Assembly (NCBI GenBank): GCA_944354125.1
Contig: CALVPT010000013.1
Span: 1 to 53,770 of the forward strand
Length of the DNA: 53,770 bases
Source of the DNA: an uncultured Clostridia bacterium
GTDB lineage: Bacteria > Bacillota > Clostridia > Christensenellales > Borkfalkiaceae
Direction of reading: 5' to 3'
Made by a program: the position numbers and the translations under genes. The notes beneath the pieces are model-generated. The model searched no databases. It saw nothing but the letters and a program-made list of their open reading frames with translations, and was not told where the DNA came from. Below are positions 46,182 through 53,770 of this stretch, piece after piece. Within the stretch, counting starts at the first letter, position 1, and each line of letters opens with the position of its first letter.

Positions 46182-47579
46182 ATGCAACTTTTGACCGAAG
46201 AATTGATAAAAGACCTGCTGGCAAGACAGCGGCAGTTCTTTTCGCGCGGCGCCACCCTTTCCTATGATTTCAGGCGCGCAAGCCTTCTGAAACTTAAAGC
46301 CGCGATATTGAACCATCAGACCGAGCTTGAAGAGGCGCTCTACAAAGACCTTGGAAAGAACAGACAGGAGAGCTATACCTCCGAAATAGGCTTTGTGCTT
46401 GCCGAGATAACGCATACCTTGAAACACCTGAGGCGCTGGATGCGCCCCGTCAGGGCAAAGTCGACGATGTCGCTCTTCCTCTCCTCGAGCAGAGCCGAAA
46501 AAGTGCCTTACGGCAGCGTGCTTATAATAGGTCCGTTCAACTATCCCTTCCAGCTACTTGTCGAGCCGCTGGTTGCGGCAGTTGCCGCCGGCAACTGCGC
46601 CGTGCTGTGCCCTTCCGAACTGACGCCCAACACCTCCGCAGTCATTAAAAGTCTGATTAACGCTGCCTTTGCACCCGAATATATACTCTGCACCGACGGC
46701 GGAATTGAGAACAACTCAAAACTGATAGCCAGCCGCTTTGACAAGATTTTCTTTACGGGCAGCATAAACGTAGGCAAGATAGTCATGCGCGCCGCGGCGG
46801 ACAACCTTGTGCCCGTGACGCTCGAGCTCGGCGGCAAGAGCCCCGTAATAGTCACGGACAAGGCAAATCTTCCCGTCGCCTGCGAGCGCATTGCCTGGGG
46901 CAAATTCATGAACGCGGGTCAGACCTGCGTGGCGCCCGACTACGTATTCGTAAAGAGGGAAATTATGGGCGACTTTTTGAGTATGCTTGAAAGTACTATC
47001 AAGCGCATGTACGGCGACGATATATTTTGCAACCGCGACTATGGCAGGATTGTAAACGCGCGGCACACCGAAAGGCTGGCGGCAATACTTTCAAAGGAAG
47101 GCAAGTACCTTGCTTTCGGCGGAGAAGTTAAAAAAGAGGAGAGATTCATTTCGCCCTCCGTCCTCTGCCCTCCCGACACAGAGAGCGCAGAGTGCATGAA
47201 GGAAGAGATATTCGGTCCCATTCTGCCCGTATTTGCCTATGACAATCTTGACGAGGCGATTTCATACATCAATTCAAAGGAAAAGCCGCTCGCCCTGTAC
47301 ATCTTCAGCGAGGACAAAGGCGAGTGCGGATATATCCTTAAGAGGACGAGTTCGGGCGGAGTTTCGATAAACGACACAGTCAGCCACATAATAAACCCCA
47401 ACCTTCCCTTCGGCGGAATAGGATATTCGGGCATGGGCAACTATCACGGCGAATACGGATTCATGAACTTTACCCACCTTCGCGCCGTACTCAGGAGGTC
47501 GACAAAGTTCCGCTCCTCGCTCGCGCATCCGCCTTTTTCGGACAAAAAGCTCAAGACAATAAAAAAATACGTAAAGTAA
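46182..47579 (+). CDS. Aldehyde dehydrogenase (class 3-like)
   Basis: 465 residues, NAD(P)-dependent oxidation of aldehydes to acids. Seen: the family N-terminus (LLARQRQFFSRGATLSYDFR), the cofactor region IIGPFNYPFQLL, FTGSINVGKIV, the general base Glu in LELGGKSPVIV and the nucleophile Cys in NAGQTCVAPDYV; EEIFGPILPV and the C-terminal FGGIGYSGMGNYHGEYGF complete it. The lack of N-terminal oligomerisation tail and the length fit ALDH3-type enzymes for fatty or medium-chain aldehydes. GGGAGA precedes the ATG. Monocistronic. Confidence 0.95.
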   Translation: MQLLTEELIKDLLARQRQFFSRGATLSYDFRRASLLKLKAAILNHQTELEEALYKDLGKNRQESYTSEIGFVLAEITHTLKHLRRWMRPVRAKSTMSLFLSSSRAEKVPYGSVLIIGPFNYPFQLLVEPLVAAVAAGNCAVLCPSELTPNTSAVIKSLINAAFAPEYILCTDGGIENNSKLIASRFDKIFFTGSINVGKIVMRAAADNLVPVTLELGGKSPVIVTDKANLPVACERIAWGKFMNAGQTCVAPDYVFVKREIMGDFLSMLESTIKRMYGDDIFCNRDYGRIVNARHTERLAAILSKEGKYLAFGGEVKKEERFISPSVLCPPDTESAECMKEEIFGPILPVFAYDNLDEAISYINSKEKPLALYIFSEDKGECGYILKRTSSGGVSINDTVSHIINPNLPFGGIGYSGMGNYHGEYGFMNFTHLRAVLRRSTKFRSSLAHPPFSDKKLKTIKKYVK

Positions 47580-47642
47580 GGCAAAAGGACTTAACCATAG
47601 CGGCAAGAATGGTTGCGATGAGCATGTAAGCTATAAAGCATG

Positions 47643-47684
47643 AGGCGGGCGCATTCCCCTTGAGGAATGCGCCCGCCTTTTTTC
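47643..47684. terminator. Bidirectional terminator after the aldehyde dehydrogenase
   Basis: A 15-bp perfect stem (47643-47657 with 47664-47678) and TTTTTT on the plus strand; it also faces the convergent gene at 47721. Confidence 0.9.
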
Positions 47685-47720
47685 GAACATTACTGACAGT
47701 CATTTTTTAAGGCGCGTCGT

Positions 47721-47969
47721 TCAGCTCTTCCGGGCTTTCTTTGCCTCGTCTATGCGCGCCTGTGCATCTTTAATGCGCTCGTTTGCCTGAGCCAGGCTCT
47801 CCTCGCGCTCCGCCTGCATCTTATCGAGGCGCGCCTTCGGCGTGAGCTTTGCCTCCTCCCATACGGCTTTGGATTCCATCTTTGCCGCCTTGAAATTGGC
47901 CTTGTCTACCTCGTGCTGAGCCTTCGCGCTCTCTGCCATATCCCTGAACGGATGAAAATTTTCAAACAT
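47721..47969 (-). CDS. Small charged helical protein, unknown
   Basis: 82 residues, almost all helix-forming and rich in Ala, Glu and Lys (QAEREESLAQANERIKDAQA); a coiled coil is likely. No membrane segment or signal. It begins just after the stop of the 125-residue membrane protein (47971), so the two are co-expressed. No family recognised. Confidence 0.7.
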   Translation of the reverse strand: MFENFHPFRDMAESAKAQHEVDKANFKAAKMESKAVWEEAKLTPKARLDKMQAEREESLAQANERIKDAQARIDEAKKARKS

Positions 47970-47970
47970 T

Positions 47971-48348
47971 TTAATTGTCCTCCTCTTCTTTATTTAAAAG
48001 TTCGTTGCCGAGCTTTATTATTTGCTCGGAATACTTCCTTCTGCGCCTTGCAAGAATTGCCCTGTATATGAAATAATTTACCGAAACCATTGCAATGCCC
48101 AAAACGCCTGTCATTACGCCTGCCGCAACCGAGTCAAAGATTACCCGCATTGCAAGACACATGCCCGTGCCGAGAACGAGAGTTCCTACGGCGCCGAAGA
48201 CATAGGCAAATATTTCTGCGGGACGGCGGACCTTTGCATCAAGGTTTTTGAGCTTTTTGAGTTTGCTCTGTTCCTCACCCTCGGGCTGATACTGTCTGCA
48301 CAGATTTTCAATATAGTTCTTTCCTGTAGATTCAATCATTTTTTTCAT
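47971..48348 (-). CDS. Small membrane protein, paralogue of the 48522 gene
   Basis: 125 residues: polar N-terminus (about 1-45), two TM segments (about 46-70 and 73-96), then a basic stretch and KKYSEQIIKLGNELL-like tail. It shares the pattern ...GTGM..., then KxxYxEQIIKLxNELLN with the protein at 48522-48911, so they are paralogues. GGGAG precedes the ATG; a TATAAT box lies at about 48378. Function unknown. Confidence 0.75.
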   Translation of the reverse strand: MKKMIESTGKNYIENLCRQYQPEGEEQSKLKKLKNLDAKVRRPAEIFAYVFGAVGTLVLGTGMCLAMRVIFDSVAAGVMTGVLGIAMVSVNYFIYRAILARRRRKYSEQIIKLGNELLNKEEEDN

Positions 48349-48471
48349 CTCCCTGATTGATTTTGTACCTGAATTATAACCTCCGCTCTTTTCTGAAATT
48401 TTGCTCTTTTGTAAATGTTTTGTAAAAATAAAAAATTTATGCCGCCATTGATTTTTTCAGGAATCAGAAAA

Positions 48472-48515
48472 GCGGCGGAGATATGCCCTCCCTTTTCGGG
48501 GCATATCTCCGCCGC
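48472..48515 (-). terminator. Terminator between the two-component operon and the small-protein pair
   Basis: A 17-bp perfect stem (48472-48488 with 48499-48515); TTTTCTG follows on the minus strand. It may let only part of the transcription pass into 48348-47721. Confidence 0.75.
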
Positions 48516-48521
48516 ATATGT

Positions 48522-48911
48522 TCACTCGTTCAACAGCTCATTCGTAAGCTTAATTATCTCCTCTCCGTACTTCTTTTTGCCGCGCCTTAAAAGAAAGTTA
48601 TATACAGGGTGTGCCGCCGCCATGGGGAATATGCCGATGACGGCTACTATTATTCCGACGAGGTAATTGCCCCACGCCAGCGTTATGCTCATTCCCGTGC
48701 CGAATAAAAGAAGCCCGACTACGCCAAAGGAGAGGGCGACGCCCATTGCCGTGTTCTTTACCGCGGCATTGAGCTTTCTCAGCCGCGCCAACTTATCTTC
48801 CTTTCCGTCGGCGAGATACTGCTTCTGAATTTCGAGTATTTCCCTGCGCTCGCTCTCGGTCGGCGCAGAATAACTGTATGTGAATTTATTCCCGTCCCGA
48901 TTCGTATCCAT
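48522..48911 (-). CDS. Small membrane protein in the two-component operon
   Basis: 129 residues: polar N-terminus with SERREILEIQKQYLADGKED, two TM segments (about 57-78 and 82-105), and a C-terminus KKYGEEIIKLTNELLNE like its paralogue at 47971-48348. It overlaps the upstream gene by 26 bp. No known family. Position in the operon suggests a role linked to the kinase. Confidence 0.75.
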   Translation of the reverse strand: MDTNRDGNKFTYSYSAPTESERREILEIQKQYLADGKEDKLARLRKLNAAVKNTAMGVALSFGVVGLLLFGTGMSITLAWGNYLVGIIVAVIGIFPMAAAHPVYNFLLRRGKKKYGEEIIKLTNELLNE

Positions 48912-49815
48912 TTTTCAACCTCCCGAGTTGCCTGCACCCGACAATAATCATGGCTATGCCCAGCGCAATGGTAAGCGCGCACACGGCAAAACCCGTGACC
49001 GAGTTCATAGCGGTAATCTCCGATGCGCTGACTTGCTCGTCCGAAAATACCGCAATCAGCGTTACCTGCAGGGAGAGCAACGACACGGCGGCATCGGTAA
49101 GATTTATGTCGCGCAGACATTGCAGCACTCTGTCGTTATACCGCCTGACCTTAAAGACATTATAGACGGCAAAGATTACCTTGTAGAATGTATACGCCGC
49201 CGCGGCGATTGCCATAACCTCAGAATACTGCGTCGGCTTGCCGTACATGACCATGAGCGAGACGGCCGCCGCAAGCGCAATTTCCAAGGCGAGAATGAGT
49301 ATGCCGCACAGGCGGTATATCCTTAGTTTAAGCTCCGCAGCCAGGCGCTCGTTTCCCTCCGAGCGTCTTCTCGCCCTGTAACTTAAAAACAGTATGAATG
49401 CCCTCAGCGCGCCCAGAAATACGTAATACGTAGCTATGATTCCGTACCATAGCGAGCAAGTCACAACACCCAGCACGGCATTGAAGAGCACGAACGCCAC
49501 ATTTACGGCTAACGACAGCACGAAAAACGTCACCGTGCGGAAACCGTAACTGACAAAGATATTGTTTAAAAAGGGGTGACGGGCTATGACGGCTGCCGCT
49601 CTTTGCCTGACCGTATGCCTGCACGCTGCCAGAGTATACGCGCTGTATCCCAGCAATATTGCCGACAGGGCATAGACGACGTAAGACGGCCACTCTTTGT
49701 AGCTCGCAGCCAACACGGCTATATCCGCCGCAACGGCTATGACAGTCATTATCCATACGACGATTATGAATGCCGCATTCGGCCTCTTTAAGAAGGACAG
49801 TATGCGCCCCATCAT
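48886..49815 (-). CDS. Polytopic membrane protein of the two-component operon
   Basis: 309 residues with about eight hydrophobic segments and short basic loops (RARRRSEGNERLAAEL). It carries the block YGKPTQYSEVMAIAAAAYTF, seen in hypothetical Clostridia membrane proteins. Its ATG overlaps the kinase stop by 4 bp (49812-49815). Not a recognised transporter. It may be an accessory sensor or a target of the two-component system. Confidence 0.8.
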   Translation of the reverse strand: MMGRILSFLKRPNAAFIIVVWIMTVIAVAADIAVLAASYKEWPSYVVYALSAILLGYSAYTLAACRHTVRQRAAAVIARHPFLNNIFVSYGFRTVTFFVLSLAVNVAFVLFNAVLGVVTCSLWYGIIATYYVFLGALRAFILFLSYRARRRSEGNERLAAELKLRIYRLCGILILALEIALAAAVSLMVMYGKPTQYSEVMAIAAAAYTFYKVIFAVYNVFKVRRYNDRVLQCLRDINLTDAAVSLLSLQVTLIAVFSDEQVSASEITAMNSVTGFAVCALTIALGIAMIIVGCRQLGRLKNGYESGRE

Positions 49816-50864
49816 GCGACCTTTCCACGAAGTCTTACTATAAAGGTGCTGCCCTTGCCGAGCTGACTTTCAACAGAAATTTCACCGCCGAGGACGTCTA
49901 TAACTTTTTTGACGAGCGCCAGCCCGAGACCGTTGCCCTCCTGCGCGTGCGAGGTGTCGCCCTGATAGAATTTATCGAAGATATGTCTGCCCGTCTCCGC
50001 CGATATTCCTATGCCCGTGTCGGATACCTTCACTACTGCCTCTCCGCCCTCCTCTTTGAGCGATACGGATATTTTTCCGTTTGGTTCGGTAAACTTTATG
50101 GCGTTGGAGATTAAGTTGCTCCACACTATCTCCAGATAGTCGGGGTCGGACTGAATGACGAGTTCGTCGAGGTCGCAGTAGAGCTCAAGCCCCTTGGCCT
50201 CTATCGCATCTTCGAACGCAAGCACGCTTTCGGCAAGCATCTCGTTCAGCCGTATGCTCTTCGGCTCCGTCCTTATCTGCTGATTTTCCAGTCTGTTGAG
50301 CTTTAAAATATTTGTGACGAGCGCCGTAAGCCGCTTTGAGGTAGCGACTAATACGTCGGCGTATTTATTCAGCGTCTCTTCGTCGGGGTTGCCGTCCTTA
50401 ATCGCCTGAGAACAGTTCTGGATTATGGCGAGCGGCGTCTTGAGCTCGTGCGAGACGTTGGAAACGAAGTCGGTATGCAGAACCTTTGTCTTTGAAAGTT
50501 CCGCCGCCATGGTATTTATGTTGTCGGCTATGCAGTCAAACTCGTCATACCGCCCGTACGGGTGGAAAGTGCGGATGCGCACCGAAAAATCGCCCGAGGC
50601 GATGCGTGCCGTGGCATCGGATATGTTTTCGACGGGACGGTCGACGGTGACCTTGCGGCGTATGCCGTCTATTACCGTACAGACGAGCGCGAGAAACAGC
50701 ACCGTAACCAGCATGAGAGCAAAGACTATGCCTTTGTCGTCGCCGTACTGCCTCTCCGCCGCAACGTATACGTAAACCGAAAAGGCGATGAGCGCCGCAA
50801 TGGTGACAAAAAATATGACATATCCCGTGACCAGCATTAAAACCTTTGAGCGGCGCGTCTTCAT
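49812..50864 (-). CDS. Sensor histidine kinase (second system)
   Basis: 350 residues. Two TM segments (about 10-33 and 45-64) with only a short extracellular loop, a HAMP domain (about 65-118, NISDATARIASGDFSVRI), H-box SNVSHELKTPLAII (His about 145), N-box NLISNAIKFT, G1 DTGIGIS and G2 GNGLGLALV. The tiny loop argues for sensing in or near the membrane or through a partner protein such as the downstream 309-residue protein. It overlaps the regulator stop by 4 bp (50861-50864). Confidence 0.93.
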   Translation of the reverse strand: MKTRRSKVLMLVTGYVIFFVTIAALIAFSVYVYVAAERQYGDDKGIVFALMLVTVLFLALVCTVIDGIRRKVTVDRPVENISDATARIASGDFSVRIRTFHPYGRYDEFDCIADNINTMAAELSKTKVLHTDFVSNVSHELKTPLAIIQNCSQAIKDGNPDEETLNKYADVLVATSKRLTALVTNILKLNRLENQQIRTEPKSIRLNEMLAESVLAFEDAIEAKGLELYCDLDELVIQSDPDYLEIVWSNLISNAIKFTEPNGKISVSLKEEGGEAVVKVSDTGIGISAETGRHIFDKFYQGDTSHAQEGNGLGLALVKKVIDVLGGEISVESQLGKGSTFIVRLRGKVA

Positions 50865-51532
50865 TTCAGCACCGCCTTATATCCCAGCCCGTGCACGGTG
50901 ACTATTTCAAACCCGTCGCAGGTTGCCGTCTTTTCGCGCAGTTTGGACATATAAACATCGACCGTGCGCGACGTCGCCGAGGAATCATAGTCCCAGAACT
51001 CGTCCATCAGCTGAGTGCGCGTGAACGTGCGCTTAGGGTAGGACAGAAGCTTGAACAGAAGGTCAAATTCGCGCACGGTAAGGGGCAGCTCCTCGCCGTC
51101 GACATATGCCGTGTGCTCGTCCTTGTTCATCCTCAGATTGCCAGCAACAAGCTCTCGGCTCTGCTCGATATTGGCGCGTCGAAGGAGCGCGCGCACCCTC
51201 AGGATCAGGATATCCGCATCGAAGGGCTTTACGACGTAATCGTCGATGCCTGCGTTGAAACCGCGCTGTTTGGAAAGTTTATCGTCAAGGGCGGTCATGA
51301 AGAGTATGGGAATATGGCTGTCGGCTCTGCGTACCCTCTCCGCCAGCGCAAAACCGTCCATTTCAGGCATCATTATGTCGCTTATCAGCATATCGAAGGA
51401 CTGCTCCTCCGTAGCCCTTAGAGCAGCCGCTCCGTCATAGCAGGGCACGGCTTCGAATCCGTCTGCCGTAAGCATGGAACATACCAGCTCGTTGAGCGCC
51501 TTATCGTCCTCCGCCACCAGAATTTTAACCAT
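50861..51532 (-). CDS. OmpR-family response regulator (second system)
   Basis: 223 residues. Receiver: AEDD, phospho-Asp in DMLISDIMMP (about 51), Thr in FMTALDD and Lys in DDYVVKPFDA. Winged helix: LTVREFDLLFKLLSYPKR and TSRTVDVYMSKLREK. The start is ATG 51532 after GGGAGG. Just upstream of its -35 lies a TTAACA-N5-TTAACA direct repeat, typical of PhoP/OmpR binding, so it may regulate itself. First gene of the operon 51532-48522. Confidence 0.95.
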   Translation of the reverse strand: MVKILVAEDDKALNELVCSMLTADGFEAVPCYDGAAALRATEEQSFDMLISDIMMPEMDGFALAERVRRADSHIPILFMTALDDKLSKQRGFNAGIDDYVVKPFDADILILRVRALLRRANIEQSRELVAGNLRMNKDEHTAYVDGEELPLTVREFDLLFKLLSYPKRTFTRTQLMDEFWDYDSSATSRTVDVYMSKLREKTATCDGFEIVTVHGLGYKAVLK

Positions 51533-51564
51533 GCACAGACCTCCCGAGTTTACTTTATGGGTAT

Positions 51565-51593
51565 ATTATACTGTATAAATTTTTCTGAAACAA
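51565..51593 (-). promoter_or_regulatory. Promoter of the second two-component operon
   Basis: Minus strand: TTGTTT (51588-51593), 17-bp spacer, TATAAT (51565-51570). Confidence 0.7.
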
Positions 51594-51601
51594 TAAAAAA
51601 A

Positions 51602-51618
51602 TGTTAAAGAAATGTTAA
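51602..51618 (-). promoter_or_regulatory. OmpR/PhoP-like direct repeat
   Basis: TTAACA-N5-TTAACA on the minus strand (51613-51618 and 51602-51607), an 11-bp period, ending 8 bp upstream of the -35. Winged-helix regulators of this class bind such repeats as dimers. Confidence 0.6.
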
Positions 51619-51876
51619 AGCGGCTAATTTACATACATAGCAAAGTCTTTTTGCGCAAAAAATGGGGCACATAGAAAATAAAGCCGGCTGGAATTACCTT
51701 TATGTCCATAATAGAAGAAGAAACATAGACAGACTTAAACTCACGGGAAACTTTTGTCCGCATCACAAAATCGTCCTTAATTTCCGTAATGATGTTACTA
51801 TTTTTATTGAGTTTTCATCCGATACCTTCCGAATGCCCACACATACTAACAGACTATATGTGATGCGTTATGCAAA
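51619..51876. other. Intergenic stretch, no supported gene
   Basis: AT-rich sequence between the second two-component operon and the DUF3592 gene. A plus-strand frame starting at 51662 runs into the DUF3592 gene antisense and has no ribosome site or known family. Confidence 0.4.
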
Positions 51877-51877
51877 A

Positions 51878-51905
51878 GCCCGGGGCAATAGCCGCGGGCC
51901 TTTTT
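51878..51905. terminator. Terminator beside the DUF3592 gene
   Basis: GC-rich stem GCCCGGGGC with GCCGCGGGC (51878-51899, one mismatch), T runs on both sides; serves the DUF3592 gene on the minus strand. Confidence 0.7.
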
Positions 51906-52555
51906 CATTGTTCAACGTCAATGGCATATTTTTTTGGATTTTTTTTGTTTACATATACAACAATCTGACTCCCCACTTCTATCAGCTTTCTGTTGTCATA
52001 CAGGAAACGAGTTTCATACTGATTTCCTTCGGCGTCCACACAGACAAGACGAGCCACATATTTATTGAGTATTCTGAAATTCGCTTGGCAATAGAACTTC
52101 TTTATAGTGGCAATTACCTTATTGCCTTTGAGCCGATATCTTTTTAACCTGCTAAAAAATCCCCAAAAAAGACTAACGAAACCGACAACAAAACATATGC
52201 CTGCAACTGTAAACATTAATATTTGCGGAACCATATTGACTTTGGCATAAGTAATTTTATGAGGATTTTCGGGCAAATAGATAATAGTTATTATATCGCC
52301 TTCGCTCAAAAAATCGGAGTAATAATCCAACTTGGTTTTATATATGGTATTCCCGACAGTATATTGGACATAAACATCTATTTCCTCTTCATCGTCTAAG
52401 TCATAGTATTTTTCAATAGCGACTATTTCTGCCGTAGTCGTTATTCCGTTCCTCTTAAATTCCGCATTGTTTAAATTAAAATAAATGCCAACTAACAGGA
52501 ATATTATTCCGCTAAGCCAGAAAACAAAGGAAAAATTTGATTTTGATTTCTTCAC
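51905..52555 (-). CDS. DUF3592-type membrane protein
   Basis: 216 residues. TM1 (about 10-28), a beta-rich extracellular domain (about 38-100, with TTAEIVAIEKYY and VQYTVGNTIYKTKLDYYSD-type strands, and GDIITIIYLPENPHKI), TM2 (about 108-133), then a second similar beta domain (about 145-216, ending VVYVNKKNPKKYAIDVEQ). This is the DUF3592 pattern in two copies. Start GTG at 52555 with GAGGGG 6 nt upstream. A weak promoter (TTGTGC, 17 bp, TATAGC) lies upstream. More AT-rich than most of the window. Function unknown. Confidence 0.8.
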   Translation of the reverse strand: MKKSKSNFSFVFWLSGIIFLLVGIYFNLNNAEFKRNGITTTAEIVAIEKYYDLDDEEEIDVYVQYTVGNTIYKTKLDYYSDFLSEGDIITIIYLPENPHKITYAKVNMVPQILMFTVAGICFVVGFVSLFWGFFSRLKRYRLKGNKVIATIKKFYCQANFRILNKYVARLVCVDAEGNQYETRFLYDNRKLIEVGSQIVVYVNKKNPKKYAIDVEQ

Positions 52556-52599
52556 TCTTCACCCCTCAGTTTGTTGCAGATTACCTTCCGTATCCGCTG

Positions 52600-52815
52600 T
52601 TGAATGCCAATGCTATAGTTTAAAAGTTTTATCAGCACAAATACATTTAGATTTTTGATTGACAAAGTCCGTTTTTGCAGAGTATGCCGAATAATTATTG
52701 CTCCACCCATATTTAGATGTAATCTTTTGATTGTAATATACAGTACTTTTTTACGTAAATCAAGTGCTAATATTACTGAATTTAATTACTTTTAACTGTC
52801 CCGACTCATAAAACT
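52600..52815. other. AT-rich intergenic stretch next to the recombinase
   Basis: Low-GC sequence between the DUF3592 promoter and the recombinase terminator. If the recombinase is the end of an integrated element, the attachment site should lie here; I cannot define a core without the other end. Confidence 0.35.
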
Positions 52816-52820
52816 ACAAA

Positions 52821-52852
52821 ACAGGGCTTACCCGATGACGGATAAGCCCTGT
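52821..52852 (-). terminator. Terminator of the recombinase gene
   Basis: Stem ACAGGGCTTA (52821-52830) with TAAGCCCTGT (52843-52852); TTTGTAGTTTT follows on the minus strand. Confidence 0.8.
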
Positions 52853-52870
52853 CTGTTAATCTTATTCAAT

Positions 52871-53770
52871 TTACCGCAACTTGCGGCATTCTCTCAGATT
52901 ACTTTCTGGGATACTTAATGTTAGCCTGTGGTGGTCACAGCCTGCAGGGGTAAAATGCCCGTTTTGCCCTGCTTTTGGAGCATCGGAGCATTCTTTTGCG
53001 TCAAATTCAGCCCCCACTGCGCTTGCAGTCATATTGTCACCTCTGCCTGATGTGGTCATCCTTAAATATGAAGGCTTATTCCTCAGCCACAAGCCCCATC
53101 TGAATATGTTGCCCTTTTCTACGGTGATAGTATCAACAAATTCCATCAGCACATCTTTATCCGCCTTTCCGCTATCAGTTATGCTGATTTTTCCAAGCAG
53201 GTCGCGGACATACTGCATATCAATGCTCTCTTCGGCGTCGCCTTCATCCTGTCCGTTGCCGAGCATTGCAGCTTGCAGTTCTTTAATCTCCTCCTCGCAC
53301 TTCGACTTGGCACGCTGATACTCTTCCTTGCTTATTTCGCCGTCGGCTCGCATTGAAAGGAGCGAGTCGAGTTTCTTTTCCGCCTTTTCAATCCGCTGCT
53401 GATAGCCCGAAAGGTCGCGCTTGTTTTCTGTCTTCATCTCCTTCAACGTCTGGTTGAGAATGCTGACCGCCTCCTCTATGACGGGAGCTTTATCGGCTAT
53501 GATATTGTCGAACAGCACCGCCGCCATGACGTCAAGTTTGGTTTCGTTGACTGTCGGCATATCGCAAAAGCCGTCGGTGTCAAGGTTTAACTGTCTGCGC
53601 TTTTCCGCGCTGCCGTTATTTATGCGCGAATAACAACTGTAACCGTAGTGCTTTTGCCCGTCCTTATCCTGTCGCCACTTGTAGCGCTTGAATCTGGAGC
53701 CGCACGCACAGCGCAGCTTATTTGCCCAAACATCGGTCGTCGGCGTTACGCCTATTCTCTTCTGTTTGCT
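52871..53770 (-). CDS. Large serine recombinase, C-terminal part (5' end outside the window)
   Basis: The frame is open from the right edge (53770) to 52871, 299 residues, with no start needed inside. The first part is the recombinase zinc ribbon (LRCACGSRFKRYKW, then GYSCYSR and DGFCDM). Next is a coiled coil (about residues 105-165; MKTENKRDLSGYQQRIEKAE, DGEISKEEYQRAKSKCEEEI), typical of large serine integrases, and a polar C-terminus (GRGDNMTASAVGAEFD). The catalytic Ser domain lies outside the window. Such enzymes integrate and excise phages or conjugative elements, so a mobile element probably continues beyond the window. Confidence 0.88.
   Translation of the reverse strand, partial: SKQKRIGVTPTTDVWANKLRCACGSRFKRYKWRQDKDGQKHYGYSCYSRINNGSAEKRRQLNLDTDGFCDMPTVNETKLDVMAAVLFDNIIADKAPVIEEAVSILNQTLKEMKTENKRDLSGYQQRIEKAEKKLDSLLSMRADGEISKEEYQRAKSKCEEEIKELQAAMLGNGQDEGDAEESIDMQYVRDLLGKISITDSGKADKDVLMEFVDTITVEKGNIFRWGLWLRNKPSYLRMTTSGRGDNMTASAVGAEFDAKECSDAPKAGQNGHFTPAGCDHHRLTLSIPESNLRECRKLR

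Noticed and set aside
51662..52147. Plus-strand frame of 161 codons
   Set aside because: Mostly antisense to the DUF3592 gene, no ribosome site and no recognisable domain.

Overview
The window reads as chromosomal DNA of a Gram-positive, low-to-mid GC anaerobe of class Clostridia (Bacillota). Seen in the sequence: a large Bacillus/Clostridium-type SRP RNA with an Alu domain, a Gram-positive LexA box, TTGACA/TATAAT promoters with 17-bp spacers before most transcription units, strong AGGAGG ribosome sites, and many ATGA start/stop overlaps. A gut Christensenellales/Borkfalkiaceae-like lineage is my guess from the style of the genes; nothing here proves it.

Layout. 1-315: two tandem copies of a pseudoknotted structured RNA, the first cut by the window edge. 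0.4-2.9 kb: aldo/keto reductase, tRNA-Val(GAC), ZIP metal transporter. 2.9-7.6 kb (minus): UDP-galactopyranose mutase, then a ferritin-like protein with two flavoproteins. 7.7-12.5 kb (minus): uvrB-uvrA. 12.6-14.8 kb (minus): OmpR-type two-component system. 15.0-17.0 kb (plus): a radical-SAM DNA-repair pair behind a LexA/SOS box. 17.3-19.1 kb: Mrp ATPase, SRP RNA, and an SDR that has lost its catalytic core. 19.1-23.1 kb: MacB-like ABC exporter with a divergent TetR regulator. 23.2-27.5 kb (minus): orphan PstS-like protein with a membrane partner, and an amino-acid ABC importer with an unusual binding protein. 27.8-29.1 kb: membrane-anchored repeat protein ending in a uL15-like domain. 29.5-43.7 kb (minus): a giant Cys-rich repeat lipoprotein (frameshifted near its signal peptide), a PPD-repeat lipoprotein, and an ABC ATPase/FtsX permease translationally coupled to it. 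43.9-47.6 kb: YgiQ radical SAM and aldehyde dehydrogenase, divergent. 47.7-51.5 kb (minus): a second two-component system in one operon with membrane proteins. 51.9-52.6 kb: DUF3592 protein. 52.9-53.8 kb: 3' part of a large serine recombinase, probably the edge of an integrated element that continues outside the window.

Themes: DNA repair (UvrAB, SOS-controlled radical SAM plus DUF4130), envelope and transport (four ABC-type systems, two sensor kinases, several repeat-rich surface proteins) and redox/metal handling. The best candidate for an undescribed system is the 29.5-43.7 kb surface lipoprotein/ABC cluster. The uL15-domain membrane protein, the apparently permuted solute-binding protein and the tandem structured RNAs are also unusual. 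Coordinates were read by hand; alternative starts were chosen by ribosome-binding site and overlap.
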